NCBI GenBank assembly: GCA_009746045.1
Contig: RPFO01001218.1
Location: 64,001 to 92,997, forward strand
Reading direction: 5' to 3'
DNA: 28,997 nt
Source: Mesostigma viride
Lineage: Eukaryota; Streptophyta; Mesostigmatophyceae; Mesostigmatales; Mesostigmataceae
A model generated the notes under the pieces. That model made no database searches. It saw only the letters and a list, made by a program, of their open reading frames with translations, and was not told where the DNA came from. Below are positions 1 through 13,000 of this stretch, piece by piece; within the stretch, counting starts at the first letter, position 1, and every line of letters starts with the position of its first letter. The translations under genes were made by a program, and so were the position numbers.

Positions 1-293
1 ACGGTGCCAGCATACCGACTCGTGATGTCGACCGCCGCTTTATCACTCTGCACCGAGCACAGCTTGTCAAACTCCCGCACGTTTGCCCCCTTGACGACAT
101 GCCACTGGATCAGCTCCACCTCGGCGATGCCCTCGCCCATCTGCGCGAGGCGGATCTGGGTGACACCTGGCAGGGGGCCGGCCACGCCCTGGGGCCGCGG
201 TGCTGCCGCGCTTCGGGTGGGCTCGTCGGAGGGCTGAGTGGCCCCAGCGGTGTCTGAGCTGAGTCGCCGGACGGGAAGGGAAGAAGTCAACAT
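1..293 (-). CDS. DBT: Branched-chain 2-oxo-acid dehydrogenase E2 subunit, 5' exon (partial)
   Basis: The reverse strand encodes the N-terminus of the lipoyl-bearing acyltransferase (E2) of the mitochondrial branched-chain 2-oxo-acid dehydrogenase complex, which transfers the branched acyl group from E1 to CoA in Leu/Ile/Val breakdown. The proposed start (ATG at 293) gives a basic, hydroxylated leader (MLTSSLPVRRLSS) typical of a mitochondrial presequence, with a plausible cleavage site after RRL. After a Pro/Ala linker comes a lipoyl domain: QMGEGIAEVELIQWHV, then the lipoylation loop VQSDKAAVDITSRY, whose Lys is the lipoyl attachment site. The SDKA..ITSR form is the one found in BCKDH E2 rather than in pyruvate or 2-oxoglutarate E2. 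The reading frame runs off the window at position 1, so the rest of the lipoyl domain, the E3-binding domain and the catalytic domain lie outside. The start is inferred from the presequence; an upstream exon cannot be excluded. Confidence 0.9.
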   Translation of the reverse strand, partial: MLTSSLPVRRLSSDTAGATQPSDEPTRSAAAPRPQGVAGPLPGVTQIRLAQMGEGIAEVELIQWHVVKGANVREFDKLCSVQSDKAAVDITSRYAGT

Positions 294-684
294 GACGTGG
301 TGCCTAGATGCTGATACATTGTGCGTGGATGCTAGCCGATTGCCGGGAGATGCTAAAACACCAAGTGTCATGCGATCGCGAGGCGTCGAGAGGGCGCGGC
401 TGCGAGGGATGGGTCGATCCGGTGGAGATGCCACAGGCATGATCGCGGGTGCAGACTGCAGCGCATGGGACATGCCAGGGAGATGCACAGCGCCAGGTCC
501 CTGCAGGCGTGAAATCAGTGACTACAGCAGCAACCGCACATTAATGACGCGTAGAAAATCGCACGTATGAATGTCCGTAAACCACATCCAACTGAGCCCG
601 GGTAAGCACAATGGCTTAGGACACCTACATGGCTCAGAAATGGCGTAAGCGAGGGATGTGTCCTCATGCCCCGAGCCCCAATGC

Positions 685-820
685 TCCTAGCCCATAGGCC
701 CCTGACCCCTAGGCCCCTAGGCCCCTAAGCCCCTAGGCCCCTAGGCCCCTAGGCCCCTAGGCCCCTAGGCCCCTAGGCCCCTAGGCCCCTAGGCCCCTAG
801 GCCCCTAGGCCCCTAAGCCC
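685..820. repeat. 10-bp minisatellite (CTAGGCCCCT)n
   Basis: About thirteen copies of a 10-bp unit CTAGGCCCCT, slightly degenerate at both ends. It lies in the spacer between the divergent E2 and carrier genes. No coding potential is supported. Confidence 0.9.
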
Positions 821-1023
821 ATGGCCCCCATGCCCCATCCTTCCTATAGCCGTCAGCCCATAGCCTATCTAGCCCAATGGCCCATGAGATGTAGCCCTTG
901 GGCGCAGGAGCAACGCGCGGAGCCCTAGGAGTCGAGGAGGCGTGCGATGTCAGGCAGCAGCCGCTGGCATCTTCTGCCAGGGTCTCATGTATATTATAAA
1001 CCACTACAAGGATGGTAGGGTTT

Positions 1024-1246
<223 letters not shown>

Positions 1247-1559
1247 GGTAGTGCCTGCCTAGTCTCAAGTATCTGTAATGGCTCACAAGCCATTATGGGG
1301 CCCACATGCCACACTTGGGCTCATGCCACACACAGCCATGCAACGCACACACACACGCATGCATGCATGCATGCATGTATGCATGACATGGCTCAGCAAG
1401 TCACCGGCACTTGCCCAGGGACCCAGGGACTAAGCCGCTGTGAGCAAGGCAGAGACCCGGCTGGTTGGTGAGACTGCGTAAGAAATTGTGTGCGCAGACA
1501 TGGAATATCCTGATTTCTGACCACACCCAACACGATCGGAGACCAACTCCTGTCAACCC

Positions 1560-1815
1560 CATGAGGTCGGTCACTATACCATGACATGAGGTAGGTCACT
1601 ATACCATGATATGAGGTCGGTCGCTATACCATGACATGAGGTCGGTCGCTATACCATGACATGAGGTCGGTCGCTATACCATGACATGAGGTCGGTCGCT
1701 ATACCATGACATAACATAAGGTCGGTCACTATACATTGACATGAGGTCGGTCACTGTACCATGATCCTGATCACGCGGTCAGTCACTATACCGCGATCCT
1801 GATCACACGGTCGGT
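1560..1815. repeat. About 25-bp minisatellite
   Basis: Roughly ten head-to-tail copies of a unit of about 25 bp containing GAGGTCGGTC and CTATACCATGA. The first copies are near-identical; the last ones diverge and gain CCTGATCAC. It is non-coding spacer. Confidence 0.9.
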
Positions 1816-3642
1816 CACTAGAAAATACCTCGTGCCCCAAGCTACAAGTGCACGCCAGCTGGTGACGACTGCAGCATATGGGGGGCGGTACCACCGATGG
1901 GTGGGCATGGCAAGCAGGCAGCGGACTCTCACTTGCTTAATTTACACTCACAACGCCCACAATGGCGTGTGCAGCTGAGATAGTGGTTTTGGACCCTTGT
2001 CCCAGCTGGGAGAAGTCACGTAAGCAAAACAGCCTCTAGGCTTCGCGAGGGCCACCCTTGCTGAGACTAGGACAGCAAAGCTGCTTACCAAGCCTGGCCT
2101 GACAGCCGCAAGGGTTGGGATCCATTGGCGCCACATGACAGGGGCCATCCCGCGTACCTTTTCTCCCGAAGCGGCACAGCCGCGGGTGGAGCATAGCTCG
2201 GTCTGTGAGTCACGGCCTGGAAGCTTCGCGGGCGTTGCGCGAGCGTCCAAGTCGCCTGCCGTGCATGCGCTGTGGTGTCGCCACGTGAGGAAGCCACCTG
2301 AGATAACTGCACGTCGACAGCTCGAATTACCAACAGGGGCAGCACATAGGCTAGCGTACGACGGCCGCGACGCCAGCGAGGTGCCGGTCGGCATCACGTT
2401 AACCTGGCATGCCCCCGGTGCCATCGACCGGGCGGCATGCAGGGCAGATCGCGCTATCGCAGCTGCTCGCCCCATTCACGCAACAAGGGCCAGTGAGGGG
2501 GCCACGAAGTCAATAAGCTACTGACCTGCTGGCGACTTTTGCTTTTGCTGCTCAGGTCAAGTACTCGGACTGTCTAGACACGGCACCGTGTTGGCTCATG
2601 CCTCCTAGGCATTACCGAGCTAAGCCGGCTCGCGCTACTAACGGAATTCCATTTGCACAACTAGTAATGCCAAACGTCTCCTTCGGGTGTATTTAAGTAG
2701 CGGAATTTAATTCAGAACCCTGCACCTGGCCATCCGGAGTCGTTTCACGCCACACGTGCGCTTGGCAACTTGGCACTGCACTGCCCGGCATGCAGCTGCT
2801 ATAGATGACATGCCATGTCATCCTAATGCGTTCATGTCCAGTCAGCACCGAAACTGGCGCGAATCTGCCTGCAGCTTGCCCGTCTATTACGTGGCGTCTC
2901 AGCACTTAGGATGGGAACTTGGGATCGAAAAATCTGACTGCCTGACTGACGCCGCGTCGCCGACATTTTGTATAGGACCCAGGTACGTACTACGGAAACT
3001 TTTCGTATCCACCACCAGTTACAACAGTATACTTTTACTTGGTGTGCTATAGCCAATAGGCGCCTCGACGAGCCGTGCCCAGGTGATGCCGCGTGTGCCC
3101 TTGCGATGCAATGCCATGTCAGCCCTGCCAACTGCCAAGCCGTGCAGCCTCGCGGGCAGAGTCGACTGAGGTCGACTGCCTGCTTGGGCGCCGCGTTGGC
3201 AAGCACACAACGAAACAAACCGTTCGTGCAGCGATGGGACACAGGCAGAGGCCTTACTGTACCAGGCGACAAGTGGACTGATGGTCGAGGTAGTTGCGTG
3301 GAGCCACCAAATAAGGATATGCCTCGTTGGCCGGTGATAACTGCAAGGTAGAAAGATGTAGATATGTACCTTCAAATTGGGTGTACACGCGGCGGCGTCT
3401 TGTTGAAACGTCCTAGCTGTTCGATTTTGCCAAGAAGATTTTGCTGTTTAATCTCACCAATATTATACCATCCTGCGCCCTGTAGGCAAATCTCAACCCA
3501 AACCAAGAAAATTTGGCATCGGACACGCGCCAGTTGGTTTAAAAGCGTTGCCATTACCTCTTGTAACACGGGCATACACGCTTTTAGCCCCACGTGAGTT
3601 CGACGCCCGCGTTTGACGAGCCCGCTTTCCCCGTCGAAGTTC
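1816..3642. other. Spacer upstream of the carrier gene; no gene recognised
   Basis: Unique-looking sequence with several short open frames on both strands. None resembles a known family or shows a splice pattern that extends it. The last 100-150 bases must include the carrier gene's 5' UTR and promoter. A TTTAAAA string lies near 3538-3545, about 100 bases before the ATG, but calling it a TATA box would be a guess. Confidence 0.5.
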
Positions 3643-4071
3643 ATGGCAGAACCACAGTGGCGTGGATTCGTGACGGGAGGCCTAGCGGCAATGATTGCAG
3701 GAGGATCCACTCACCCGCTGGATTTGATCAAGGTCCGCATGCAACTTCAAGGGGAGGCAGCGTGCGCGAGTGGCAGCGCCCCGGCATTAGCTGGCATTGC
3801 CCAAATTGGCCGAGGGGGGCTTGCAGTGTCAACCATGGCACAGCCCATCACCATGCCGGTGTGGACGCCAAAAGAGAATACGATTCTTTCGACAGGGCTT
3901 CGAATTTCGCGGGACGAGGGCGCCTCCGCACTGTACAAGGGCGTCAGCGCGACGCTGCTGCGGCAAGGCATTTACTCGTCCGTCCGGTTTGGTGTTTACG
4001 ACATTATCAAAAAGTCGATCGCGCCCGTGGATCATGGTGGCAAAGCGTCCCCACTGCCATTATATCTCAAG
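3643..4071 (+). CDS. DIC: DIC exon 1
   Basis: Encodes residues 1-143: helix 1 with STHPLDLIKVRMQLQ, a variable matrix loop (Gly/Ala-rich, about residues 34-75), then LYKGVSATLLRQGIYSSVRF and YDIIKK of helix 2. The donor is AAG|GTGAGT. Confidence 0.95.
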
Positions 4072-7000
4072 GTGAGTCATATGGCCAGACACAGAGTCGG
4101 GCATTTCCCTTGTAAATCAATCAATGGTGTTCATGCAGATATTCTGATTACTGCCTCAGGGCGCATGCTCATGCAGCCCACAATCAAGTTACCAACCATG
4201 TAGATCACTGCGCGTCTGTTTTCGGATCTCTGACGTTGTGCGTCAACGTCAATGCCTTGGCCACTTGTCGTCATGTCACAGGTGCTCGCAGGGATGGCCT
4301 CAGGTGCTGTCGGTGCGGCGGTTGGAAACCCGGCGGACCTGGCCATGGTAGGCTGACCTTGACAGCACGCACTGGCATGTGCAGCGCCCGCATTGCCCAT
4401 GGGCCATGGGCCATGTTTGCTGGGGTGGGCTCATGTTGATCGTTCTCATCATTACAGTTGCCACAATTACGTTACTAGTTCGATTGTTATGTTTGCTATT
4501 ATTCGTGCTATAACTGCAATTCTTGCAGCATTGTTTCATGAGCTGTGATCGGTCCCCTTCAGGTCAGGGTGGACACAGGGTACGTGCTGATAGGTAATCA
4601 GACCCACGAAGAGCCACTGGTAGACGTGGACAATGTGCACTTGCAGACCGCCGGGAATAACACATATTAGTTCAGAGGCTGGCAATAATATGTGGCTTTC
4701 AAACCTCGGGAGTTCTTATATTTGTGTATGCCTCTGTGCCACTGCATGTACCTGCACTTCTATCTGGGCCGAAGCCCATACCTACACCGCCCACCTATGT
4801 GATCTGATTAGTTCCCATTTGCCATGTTTCCAACCACCCCATGCTCTCATCCGCTCCAATTCCCCGTGTTTCTAACCACTCCGGCTTATCAACGGTACCG
4901 CCTCTCTACCTCTCCCCGTCGCGTTTTTTTTTTTTTTTTTTCTGTTTTCTTATGGGGCCCGGACATAGGGAATATTTTTGCGCCAAAAATGTTCGCGCCG
5001 GTACTGACGGTACCTCGGTAACGGTGAAAAAGTGGCTCCACGGTGCGCGCACCCGGTGCGGAACGGGCCATGGCGACTGCATTTGGGGGATAGTTGACAA
5101 ATCTGGCAATCGAATGGCAGAAAATACACTCGAATCTTGGCGGAAACTAGTTGTTGATCTTATTTTATGGCGGTGTGATTGCGGTTTAAAATATTGCTGG
5201 CGCCCTTCTTTACCATTGGCAAGGGGGTCTGACGTGAAATTTTCATCGCGAGAAATGAAGTAGGATTGATGCATAGGGCAGTGCTTGTCGAGTTTTTTTA
5301 GGTCTAATGGTCCTAATGGAAGACCATATTCGAATAGTTTTTCATCCTATAGAAAAGCCGATGCTTTGTTTGCATTTCCTGCAATTAACTTAAGAATATG
5401 TTCAGGCCTGCGCGATGCATTTCCGCGCTGCATTTCCGACCTTTGCATGGACGGTGATCCTTTCTTGCGCGCCTGGGCGAAAATCGATGCCTAATATGGG
5501 AAGGAGTTTAGCCGCATGTCATCCCCTGAGTCTTTTGGCCCTGAAGTTCATCGAGGTAATTTTTCTAGGTTCTTTCCGCGGAGTTCCCACTATCTAGTAG
5601 CTCACCATTTCTTGCAGCTGCGTTGTCAGATGTCTTGCTGCTTTTATCGCCCGGATATACTCTGTGTCTGGCATGCCTTATGTTACGACCTAGAAGGTAT
5701 TCAGATGATACCTTCTGGCGCTTTCATGGCGTTGGTTTCTTGAATGTGGTTTGTGTCGTATTCAACTTATTGCGTATTCAGTGACCCGGCCTGTATGCGT
5801 GTTGCATTGACCTTGGCAAGAAGCTGCCGAGTCATCGGCCACTTCTTGGCATTTCAACGTGCCAGAAAGAAAGTGATTTTTCTCTGTCCATGATGGACAT
5901 TTCTTTTCTGTTCGGCAATGCATGTAGGTAGGTGTTTTATTGAGCTTTTGCAGCTCAGTACATCATGTTGACTGATAGGCACTACATGTACAGTCAACCT
6001 GCAAGCAGCCATGACTAAGGAGGCTACCAGGCTGCTAGTGCATGGTGGGGGCTGTGTATGTTTGCCTCCATCATCTTGGTTTGGGCATTCTAAATAGCGT
6101 GTTTGTGCATGGAAAACACTGGGATAGTGGCGTGCGGCATCACCCAGCAAGTATTATGGGCATAGAAAAAGCCATTCGGGTTGCTACACACATCCTTGCA
6201 AAGGTGGCACTGCCTAGCTCAGGCAGGCGCTTGTGAGGTGCCCGACCTTTTCCTATAGCATTGCGCTTCATGTGGACATGGGTTTTGGCTTTCTGGGCGA
6301 GAAAGATAATGCTTATCCTCACACTTGGTACCCATTTCACCCATCAGCATCGTGTTTTGGTGCAACTTGTTTTGAAGTACTGCGGTCAAATGATGTCAGA
6401 AATGAGCTGAAATTTTGGAGCTGTAACATTCCCACCCTCTGGCACACGGGAATATATGATGTGGACCTCTTGCACTTGAATCTGATTTTAAAGTTTTTGT
6501 TGGCTTTTGAAAAGGCGTATTGGGTGGGAAATCATACCAGCATAATGTCCCTAAACATGCTTATCATTTGGTGGTGCAAGCTGGCTGGGATCATTACTGG
6601 GGGATGTCACGGGAATATATGATTTGGTCACAATGTGTTTGCCCACTGTCCTAGTGAAAATATGCTAAAAACAGCGTCTTTTATATTTTTAGCAAGTAAC
6701 GGGCCCATGGTCGGGGGTAGTCCTCCCCTCGAATGGTTGGAATTTCTTTCAAAGACCATAGTTATGGTCCGCAATCATAACTGAAATTTTATGACATGCA
6801 CAGGTGTGGTCTCCAGAAAAGTGCACTTCAGGGGTGTCCAGCCCCCTTAAATACAATTAGGTCAGCTTCGAGTATATCTCCAACCAAGGAATATTTCCCT
6901 TCCAGACATTGCCCTATTTATTGCTTACCTCTGACTCTTGGCAGAGTCACCGCCTTAACCAAGAAAAAAAAAAGGGAAGAAAAAACACCCAATCGCAGCA

Positions 7001-10000
7001 TCTGAAACGCGCACCCGCGTTTCATCCTCCCCTTTATCATTATCCCCGGTCACACCCTATAATGTTGAGGATGCTCTGTATGGCATGCCCCTCTGACATG
7101 ACCCAACCCCCCTTCTCCCCCCCACCCCCTCCCCGCCCCTGTCTGCCATGGGCCCCCTCCCCCCCCTCATGCCCCTGCTGCCAGGTGCGCATGCAGGCGG
7201 ACGGACGGCTACCCGTGATGGAGCGCCGCAACTACCGCAACTGCTTCCATGCCATCCGTCAGATCGTCAGCTCTGAGGGCGTGGCCACCCTGTGGCGAGG
7301 GTGCGGGCCGACCGTCAACCGGGCGGTGCGTATGCTAGCACAGAGAGTGCATGGCCAGTGATTGGGTGGCAGGTGCTTGGTTGGCAGATGATGGGGTGGC
7401 AGATGTTGAGGTGGCAGATGATGGGGTGGCAGATGATGCTTTGGCAGGTGCTTGGGTGGCAGATGATGGGCTGGCAGATGATGGGGTGGCAGATGATCGG
7501 GCACATTCCAAGTAGCTTTTGCTACTTCGTTTTTAGCTTGTGCGTAGAAAACCATGCTCGTACGCTCTCCCAGCCCTGCCAAGGTGTTCAGGGTTGCCCT
7601 CAGTGGGTTGGTACGTTTGCCAGCTTCTCATGGCCTTCTTGTAAAAACTGTCTGACATGTGACCTGCGCTCACGCCACCTGTCGCCCCCACATTAATGGT
7701 CACCATTCCCTGGTCACCTGCGCTGCCTGCATTGGCCCCCTGCCGCCTCTATATATCACCACCCATGCCATGGATGTATCCCCTAACTGTAATCACCCGT
7801 CATCGTTGACCCCCCACGCGTGAATTCTTGGGTTGTTGATTCCCTGTTCATCATCACCGCTGCTCCGTTCATTCACCATGAGAGATTTCTTGAATCGCCG
7901 ACCCCCACTAGTCATGTCTTCTACCCCTTGGCCCCCATTAATCACATCTTTGCCCAATGAATCACATCCTTACCCCATGGATCATGTCTTCTACCCCTGT
8001 CCCCCCCCCTGGCTACAGATGATCGTCACTGCATCCCAGCTCGCCACATATGACCAAGCAAAAGGTACGTCAGATGGAGTATGCCAGGTGGAAAATCGGG
8101 TACACCAGGTGGCAGATCGGGAACGCCAGGTGGCAGCTACGCATGCCAAGCATGAAGGGCAAAGAGTGGAATAGGCCAACGCAGCCAGGTCCTAGCTTAA
8201 ACGCCAAGCAAACTGGCAGGTATTGCTAGCCTAACTTGGACCATGCGTATTGTCAGTGAGTAGCACTTGTCCATGACCTTGTATTGAGATAAGATATGCT
8301 AATGTGAGGCAGTAGCACTTGCCCATGACCTTGTATTGAGATAAGATATGCTAATGTGAGGCAGTAGCAGTTTCCCATGACCTTGTATTGAGATAAGATA
8401 TGCTAATGTGAGGCAGTAGCAGTTTCCCATGACCTTAATGGAGATAGGATATGCTAATGTAAGGCACCGTGCTAAATGAGGTACCACAAAGTCCATGTCT
8501 CCCCTAGGCTTTGTCGCATCCCAAGGGGGCTGTTGTTCTCCTTTGAGGCTATGACACAACAATGCTATATCTTTCCCATGACCTCGTAAAGAAAGGGGCC
8601 TCATCTCTCCTATGACACCACAATGTCATATCTTTCCCATGACCTCCCAAAGGGTCTTTGTTACTCCTATCACCCTAGCTCGCACCCCCAGAGCTGCTGG
8701 TCGGCCGCTGGTAACGAGTGCAACCAAGTATACACCGCTTTAGGACTTAGTTCACAAGTGTATGAGGAGTGCTGTGGGCGCCTTGAGGGCATTCCCTCAA
8801 GGCCGCCCACTGGCTGGGGCCCCTGGGGCCCAGCCCCTCCGCAGGGGGGGGGCCTCCTGCCCAGCGCGCCCACCCAGGAGGTGTGCCTCCCAAAGAAGGA
8901 CGCGGGTTGGGGGGTAAACCAGGCACATGCTTGCCATTCACGGTGTCCATGCGCGCCTCGGGCAACTAACGACGAATAACTACATCTGAATATGGACCGC
9001 CAATGACAAGTACTCTGTACTCTGTACTCTGTACTCCGCACTCGGCACTCGGCACTCGGCATTGGCACTCGGCACTCGGCACCCGGCACCCGGCACCCGG
9101 CACCCGGCACCCGGCACCCGGCACTCGGCACTCGGCACTCGGCACTCGGCACTCGGCACTCGGCACTCGGCACCCCGCACCCCGCACCCCGCACCCTGCA
9201 CCCTGCACCCTGCACCCTGTACCCGGTACTATGTACTTGTACCCTGTACTAAACGCCCCATGTGTGGCAAACTCTTCTGCGTGCAGAACTGCTGATTGGC
9301 CGTCGGTGGATGGAAGATGGTGTGTCGGCGCATATCGCAGCCAGTATGGCAGCTGGCGTGACCGCATCGGTTGCGTCCAACCCGGTGGTGAGTCTGCACG
9401 GTCGCGCTTTCTAGGCCACAAGAAACTGTGATGGGCCAAGGAAATGCATACCGAAGGATGGAAAGTGAAGAGTTTTGGACAGTGAAGCAGTGTCGGCTTT
9501 GGACGGCCCAGGGCACTGGTGTCTCGCTGCTGAGGTGCTTGTGTGCAGGCTGAGAGATCGCGGGTGCTGCGCTGCACACCACCACCCTAAGTAATTTGTT
9601 TGCTGAGCATACGCTTCACAATCAGTTGCCCTCATGCAGATGTGGTCGCTATGTATGTTGGGGTGATCTCTTTCCCCCCATCCCCCCCCCACACTTACAC
9701 ACCTCACCTCCTTTTCCGTTGTGTTTTTGGGCAAGGTTCTCATCTTGATGGACACTTAAAATTGCTGCCTATATACTTGTAAATCTATTCTTTGACGAAC
9801 TATGTATGCTGCCTTGGTACAGGCCCGCTGCATGGGAAGGTTGTTAATTTGCAGACAACTGTACACGTGCCTGGGCATAGGATGTTATGATACTACAGAT
9901 AGTTCATACTAATATGGTCCTATGGATAGTACTATACTGCTAGTAGTATCAGATTAGTATATCATATCATACTAAATGGTACTACTATTGCCGTGGCGTC

Positions 10001-13000
10001 ACTGGTTGCCATGCTCGCCGATCCTTCGCCCATAACGTGGTCAAGACGCGGCTGGCCATAATGTCTTTGTGCCTTGGCTTATCAATAAGAAAAATCATGG
10101 CGCATCCTCAACCCTCTGCTCTCATGACCCAGGACGTGATCAAGACGCGGCTGATGAACATGAAGCCTGTGGACGGCAAGCTCCCTTACGTGGGCACGTG
10201 GGACTGCGCCACCAAGATGGTGCGTCAATGCCTGCAACCAGGGATGTTTCCTGCGTGTTCTTTGGTGGCATGGGCCGGTCATTAGTGAGTATTCACAGCC
10301 ACGAGCCACGAGGTAGCCATGGCTGACAGCGGAGCTCATAACTTTCACGTTTGAGCCCCAAATTCAGCTGTGAATATCACTATCGCTTCGTCTTTCTAAG
10401 ACGCACATGCTGATATAATTTTCCGAATCTAACACGCAATATATGACGAGCAAACGTCCTTTGACGCAACGCAGTTTGGCGGATGCGCTCGCCCATGAAA
10501 ATGCGGCAGCTGCGGCTGCAGCTTCGCCATCAGGCCCGGCAGGCAGCGGTGACACTAGTCGTGCACTGGTAGCCACCCAGCAACCTCCCGGGCTTAAAGC
10601 CTCGCCATCGGCATCGCCTGACCCGAAACGCACCCGCCCAGCCGACAAAACAGGATGGTCCCGCCCCTCGGAACCGCGCTTTCGGTTCCACCCTTTCAAG
10701 GTCGATGATCACGACTGGAACAACATGTCTCCTGACGATGCTATGGACTGCATCTTCTTCGGGGACTACGCCTCGCTTTACGACCTGTGCCTCCATCTCT
10801 CCGACCAAGGTCGCCTCCTCTGCAGCAACGGCAGCCCCTGGCTAGCCTCCGGCGCCATGCTTGGCTGCACCCGCCCCGAACTCCAGCACGCCGTCCTCAA
10901 CTCCCTTCTCCAGCGCTCTGACGGCGAGATCTGGGCTCCATCCATCTCCGCCTCCACCCTCCGTTCCATCCTCACGGAAGCCTTTCAGCAGCACGTGACC
11001 CCCCTTGCTGCCGACATTTCAGCAATCGGCGGCACGCTGACTGCTGAACTTCCTCACATTTCCACCGCCGCCGCCTCCACCTCCACCGCCGTTTCCGCCT
11101 TCACTGCCGACATCAAAGCCCAGCTCCTCGACCTCGACCAACGCCTTCAAGCCACCGCCACCGCCCTTGAGAGCTTGCATGACACCGCCGGCCTCACCGC
11201 CCAAGCGGTGCAGGAAATCGCTGCCCAGCCGGCACCTGCTGGCCCGGCCAGTGATGTTCCCTCCACCTGGGCGGACTTGCTTAAGCAGCACACCACCTCC
11301 ACCACCTCCACCATCTCGGCACAACTCAAGCAACAAGCCCTCGACCTTCGCGAGGAAACCGACATCGCCCGGCGCAGCCACAATGTCATCGTCAAGCACT
11401 TCGACCAGCCGGCGGGTGAGACCTCCACGAGCCTTCTTGAGGCATTTAAGCGCGACATTCTTGCCCCCATGCTACTCACTGGTGAGCTGGACATGTCGGC
11501 TGTCCGCCTCCCCCGCGCGCGGGGGAAGGCTGGCCCGGCACCCGTGCTCCTCACCTTTAAGTACATGGCGGACAAGCTGTCGTTCCTTAAATGCCGCAAG
11601 AAGCTCTCGAGGACTCGCTTCACGCTGGACGACGACTTGACCCTGGCCCAGCAACAACGGCGACGCGAGCTATGGCCGACTTACCTTCAGCTCCGGCACA
11701 GCGCAGGGGGGAAGCCGGTATACTGGAGGGGGGCGGTCATCCACGTTGACCACAAGCCCTGGCAGCCCCCTCCTGCCACCCCAGACTAGGGAATTCATAC
11801 CAGTAGTGTAGATTAGTCAGGCTTAGCCTAGCATGTGGCCCACGCGCATGTGCGCCCATAATGGCCCCCATGGATGTTGTCTACAGAATTTAGCCAAGCC
11901 CTGCCTATAACGGGACCCCCATGGATGTTGCATTAAGAATTGAGCCATGCTATGCCATGCAGAGAGATGCTCTCTGTCGAGAAGCCATGTCCTAGCTCTT
12001 GTATAGCCATGATGATCTTCCTCCCTCACAGGCATGCTCCCCCCTTACCCGGGCATAACGTGATAGACCATGAGGGTGCAGGTGCCCTGGTGCACCTAGA
12101 GCAGGGGTAGCTTACATTCCCACCCTTGCATGAAGTAGCCTAGAATGTATGATAGGCCATATGCCCCTTCTCTGGGCTATGTGCTACATATACTCCCAAC
12201 GGAGTTATGTTACAATTCAATTCAATTCAATTCAATGGGCCGGTCTGCACACGCTGCGACATAGCAATCGGTCATGTGGCCAAACGAGGCGGCAACACAT
12301 AGGGCGCCCTTTCTTTTACCGCTGATGAAGGTGGCTGTCGGCTGAGCTGTGTGCCTAATGTGTATTGGGGAGAGGACATAGGTTTGTGTTCGTCTGGTGT
12401 TAAGGTAGGGCTGCATTAGGCAGACTTTGCTGATAATATTAGGGAGTCCAGACGAGGCTATTTCGTCGAGACTGTTGGTATGTAGGTGGGGATTGTGTGT
12501 AAGTGGGGATTGTGTGTAGGTGGGGATTGTGTGTAGGTGGGGACTGTGTGTAGGTGGGGACTGTGTGTAGGTGGGGACTGTGTGTAGGTGGGGACTGTGT
12601 GTAGGTGGGGACTGTGTGTAGGTGGGGACTGTGTGTAGGTGGGGACTGTGTGTAGGTGGGGATTGTGTGTAGGTGGGGATTGTGTGTAGGTGGGGATTGT
12701 GTGTAGGTGGGGACTGTATGTAGGTGGGGATTGTGTGCAGGTGGGGATTGTGTGTAGGTGGGGATTGTGTGTAGGTGGGGATTGTGTTCAGGTGGGGATT
12801 GTGTGTAGGTGGGTATCTTCTCATGACGTGTCTTCAGTCAGGAAAGTATCCATCGAAAAATAGAGATTTGGCTATCACTTGTTCCAGCGCCCTCATTGAT
12901 CAGGTTCCAGTGTGCTGCACCAGATTTCTCCCTGCTGAAGTGACAGCATGTGATGTGCTGTCATGCTGAAGTCACTGACCAGCGGGCTGCAGAGATGCCA

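Larger units (their letters stand above)
4348..7184 (+). other. DIC intron 2 (2.8 kb)
   Basis: A long, AT-richer intron with an 18-base T run at about 4925-4942, a 16-bp direct repeat pair (6445-6460 and 6608-6623), a perfect 9-bp inverted repeat at 7003-7024, and a C-rich tract (about 7105-7180) before the acceptor TGCCAG. Open frames inside it (for example 4841-5263 and 6233-6622) match nothing I recognise and are treated as intronic. Confidence 0.85.
10281..12234 (+). mobile_element. L1-type non-LTR retroposon carrying ORF1 only, in DIC intron 6
   Basis: A 1954-bp insertion bounded by a perfect 11-bp target-site duplication. It contains a 162-base 5' UTR, one long ORF (10443-11789), about 420 bases of 3' UTR, and a tail of ATTCA repeats (12213-12234). 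Short repeat tails and target-site duplications of this size are hallmarks of target-primed reverse transcription. There is no reverse transcriptase or endonuclease ORF and no room for one, so movement must depend on enzymes from another element. The organisation resembles the mammalian HAL1 (half-L1) elements, which also keep only ORF1. It lies in the sense orientation of the host gene. The intact ORF and identical duplications suggest a recent insertion. Confidence 0.88.

Noticed and set aside
4841-5263. 140-aa ORF in carrier intron 2
   Set aside because: It contains a run of Phe from a poly-T tract, no recognisable domain, and lies inside a well-defined intron.
8670-9577. 181- and 203-aa frames on the minus strand
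   Set aside because: They consist mainly of 7-aa repeats generated by the 7-bp minisatellite, with the remainder in carrier intron or exon antisense.
9880-9990. MITE in carrier intron 5
   Set aside because: An AT-rich stretch has scattered TACTA/TAGTA palindromic matches but no clear terminal inverted repeats or target-site duplication.
12222-12824. 200-aa Pro/Thr/His-rich minus-strand frame
   Set aside because: Product of the 17-bp minisatellite; all three frames stay open there.
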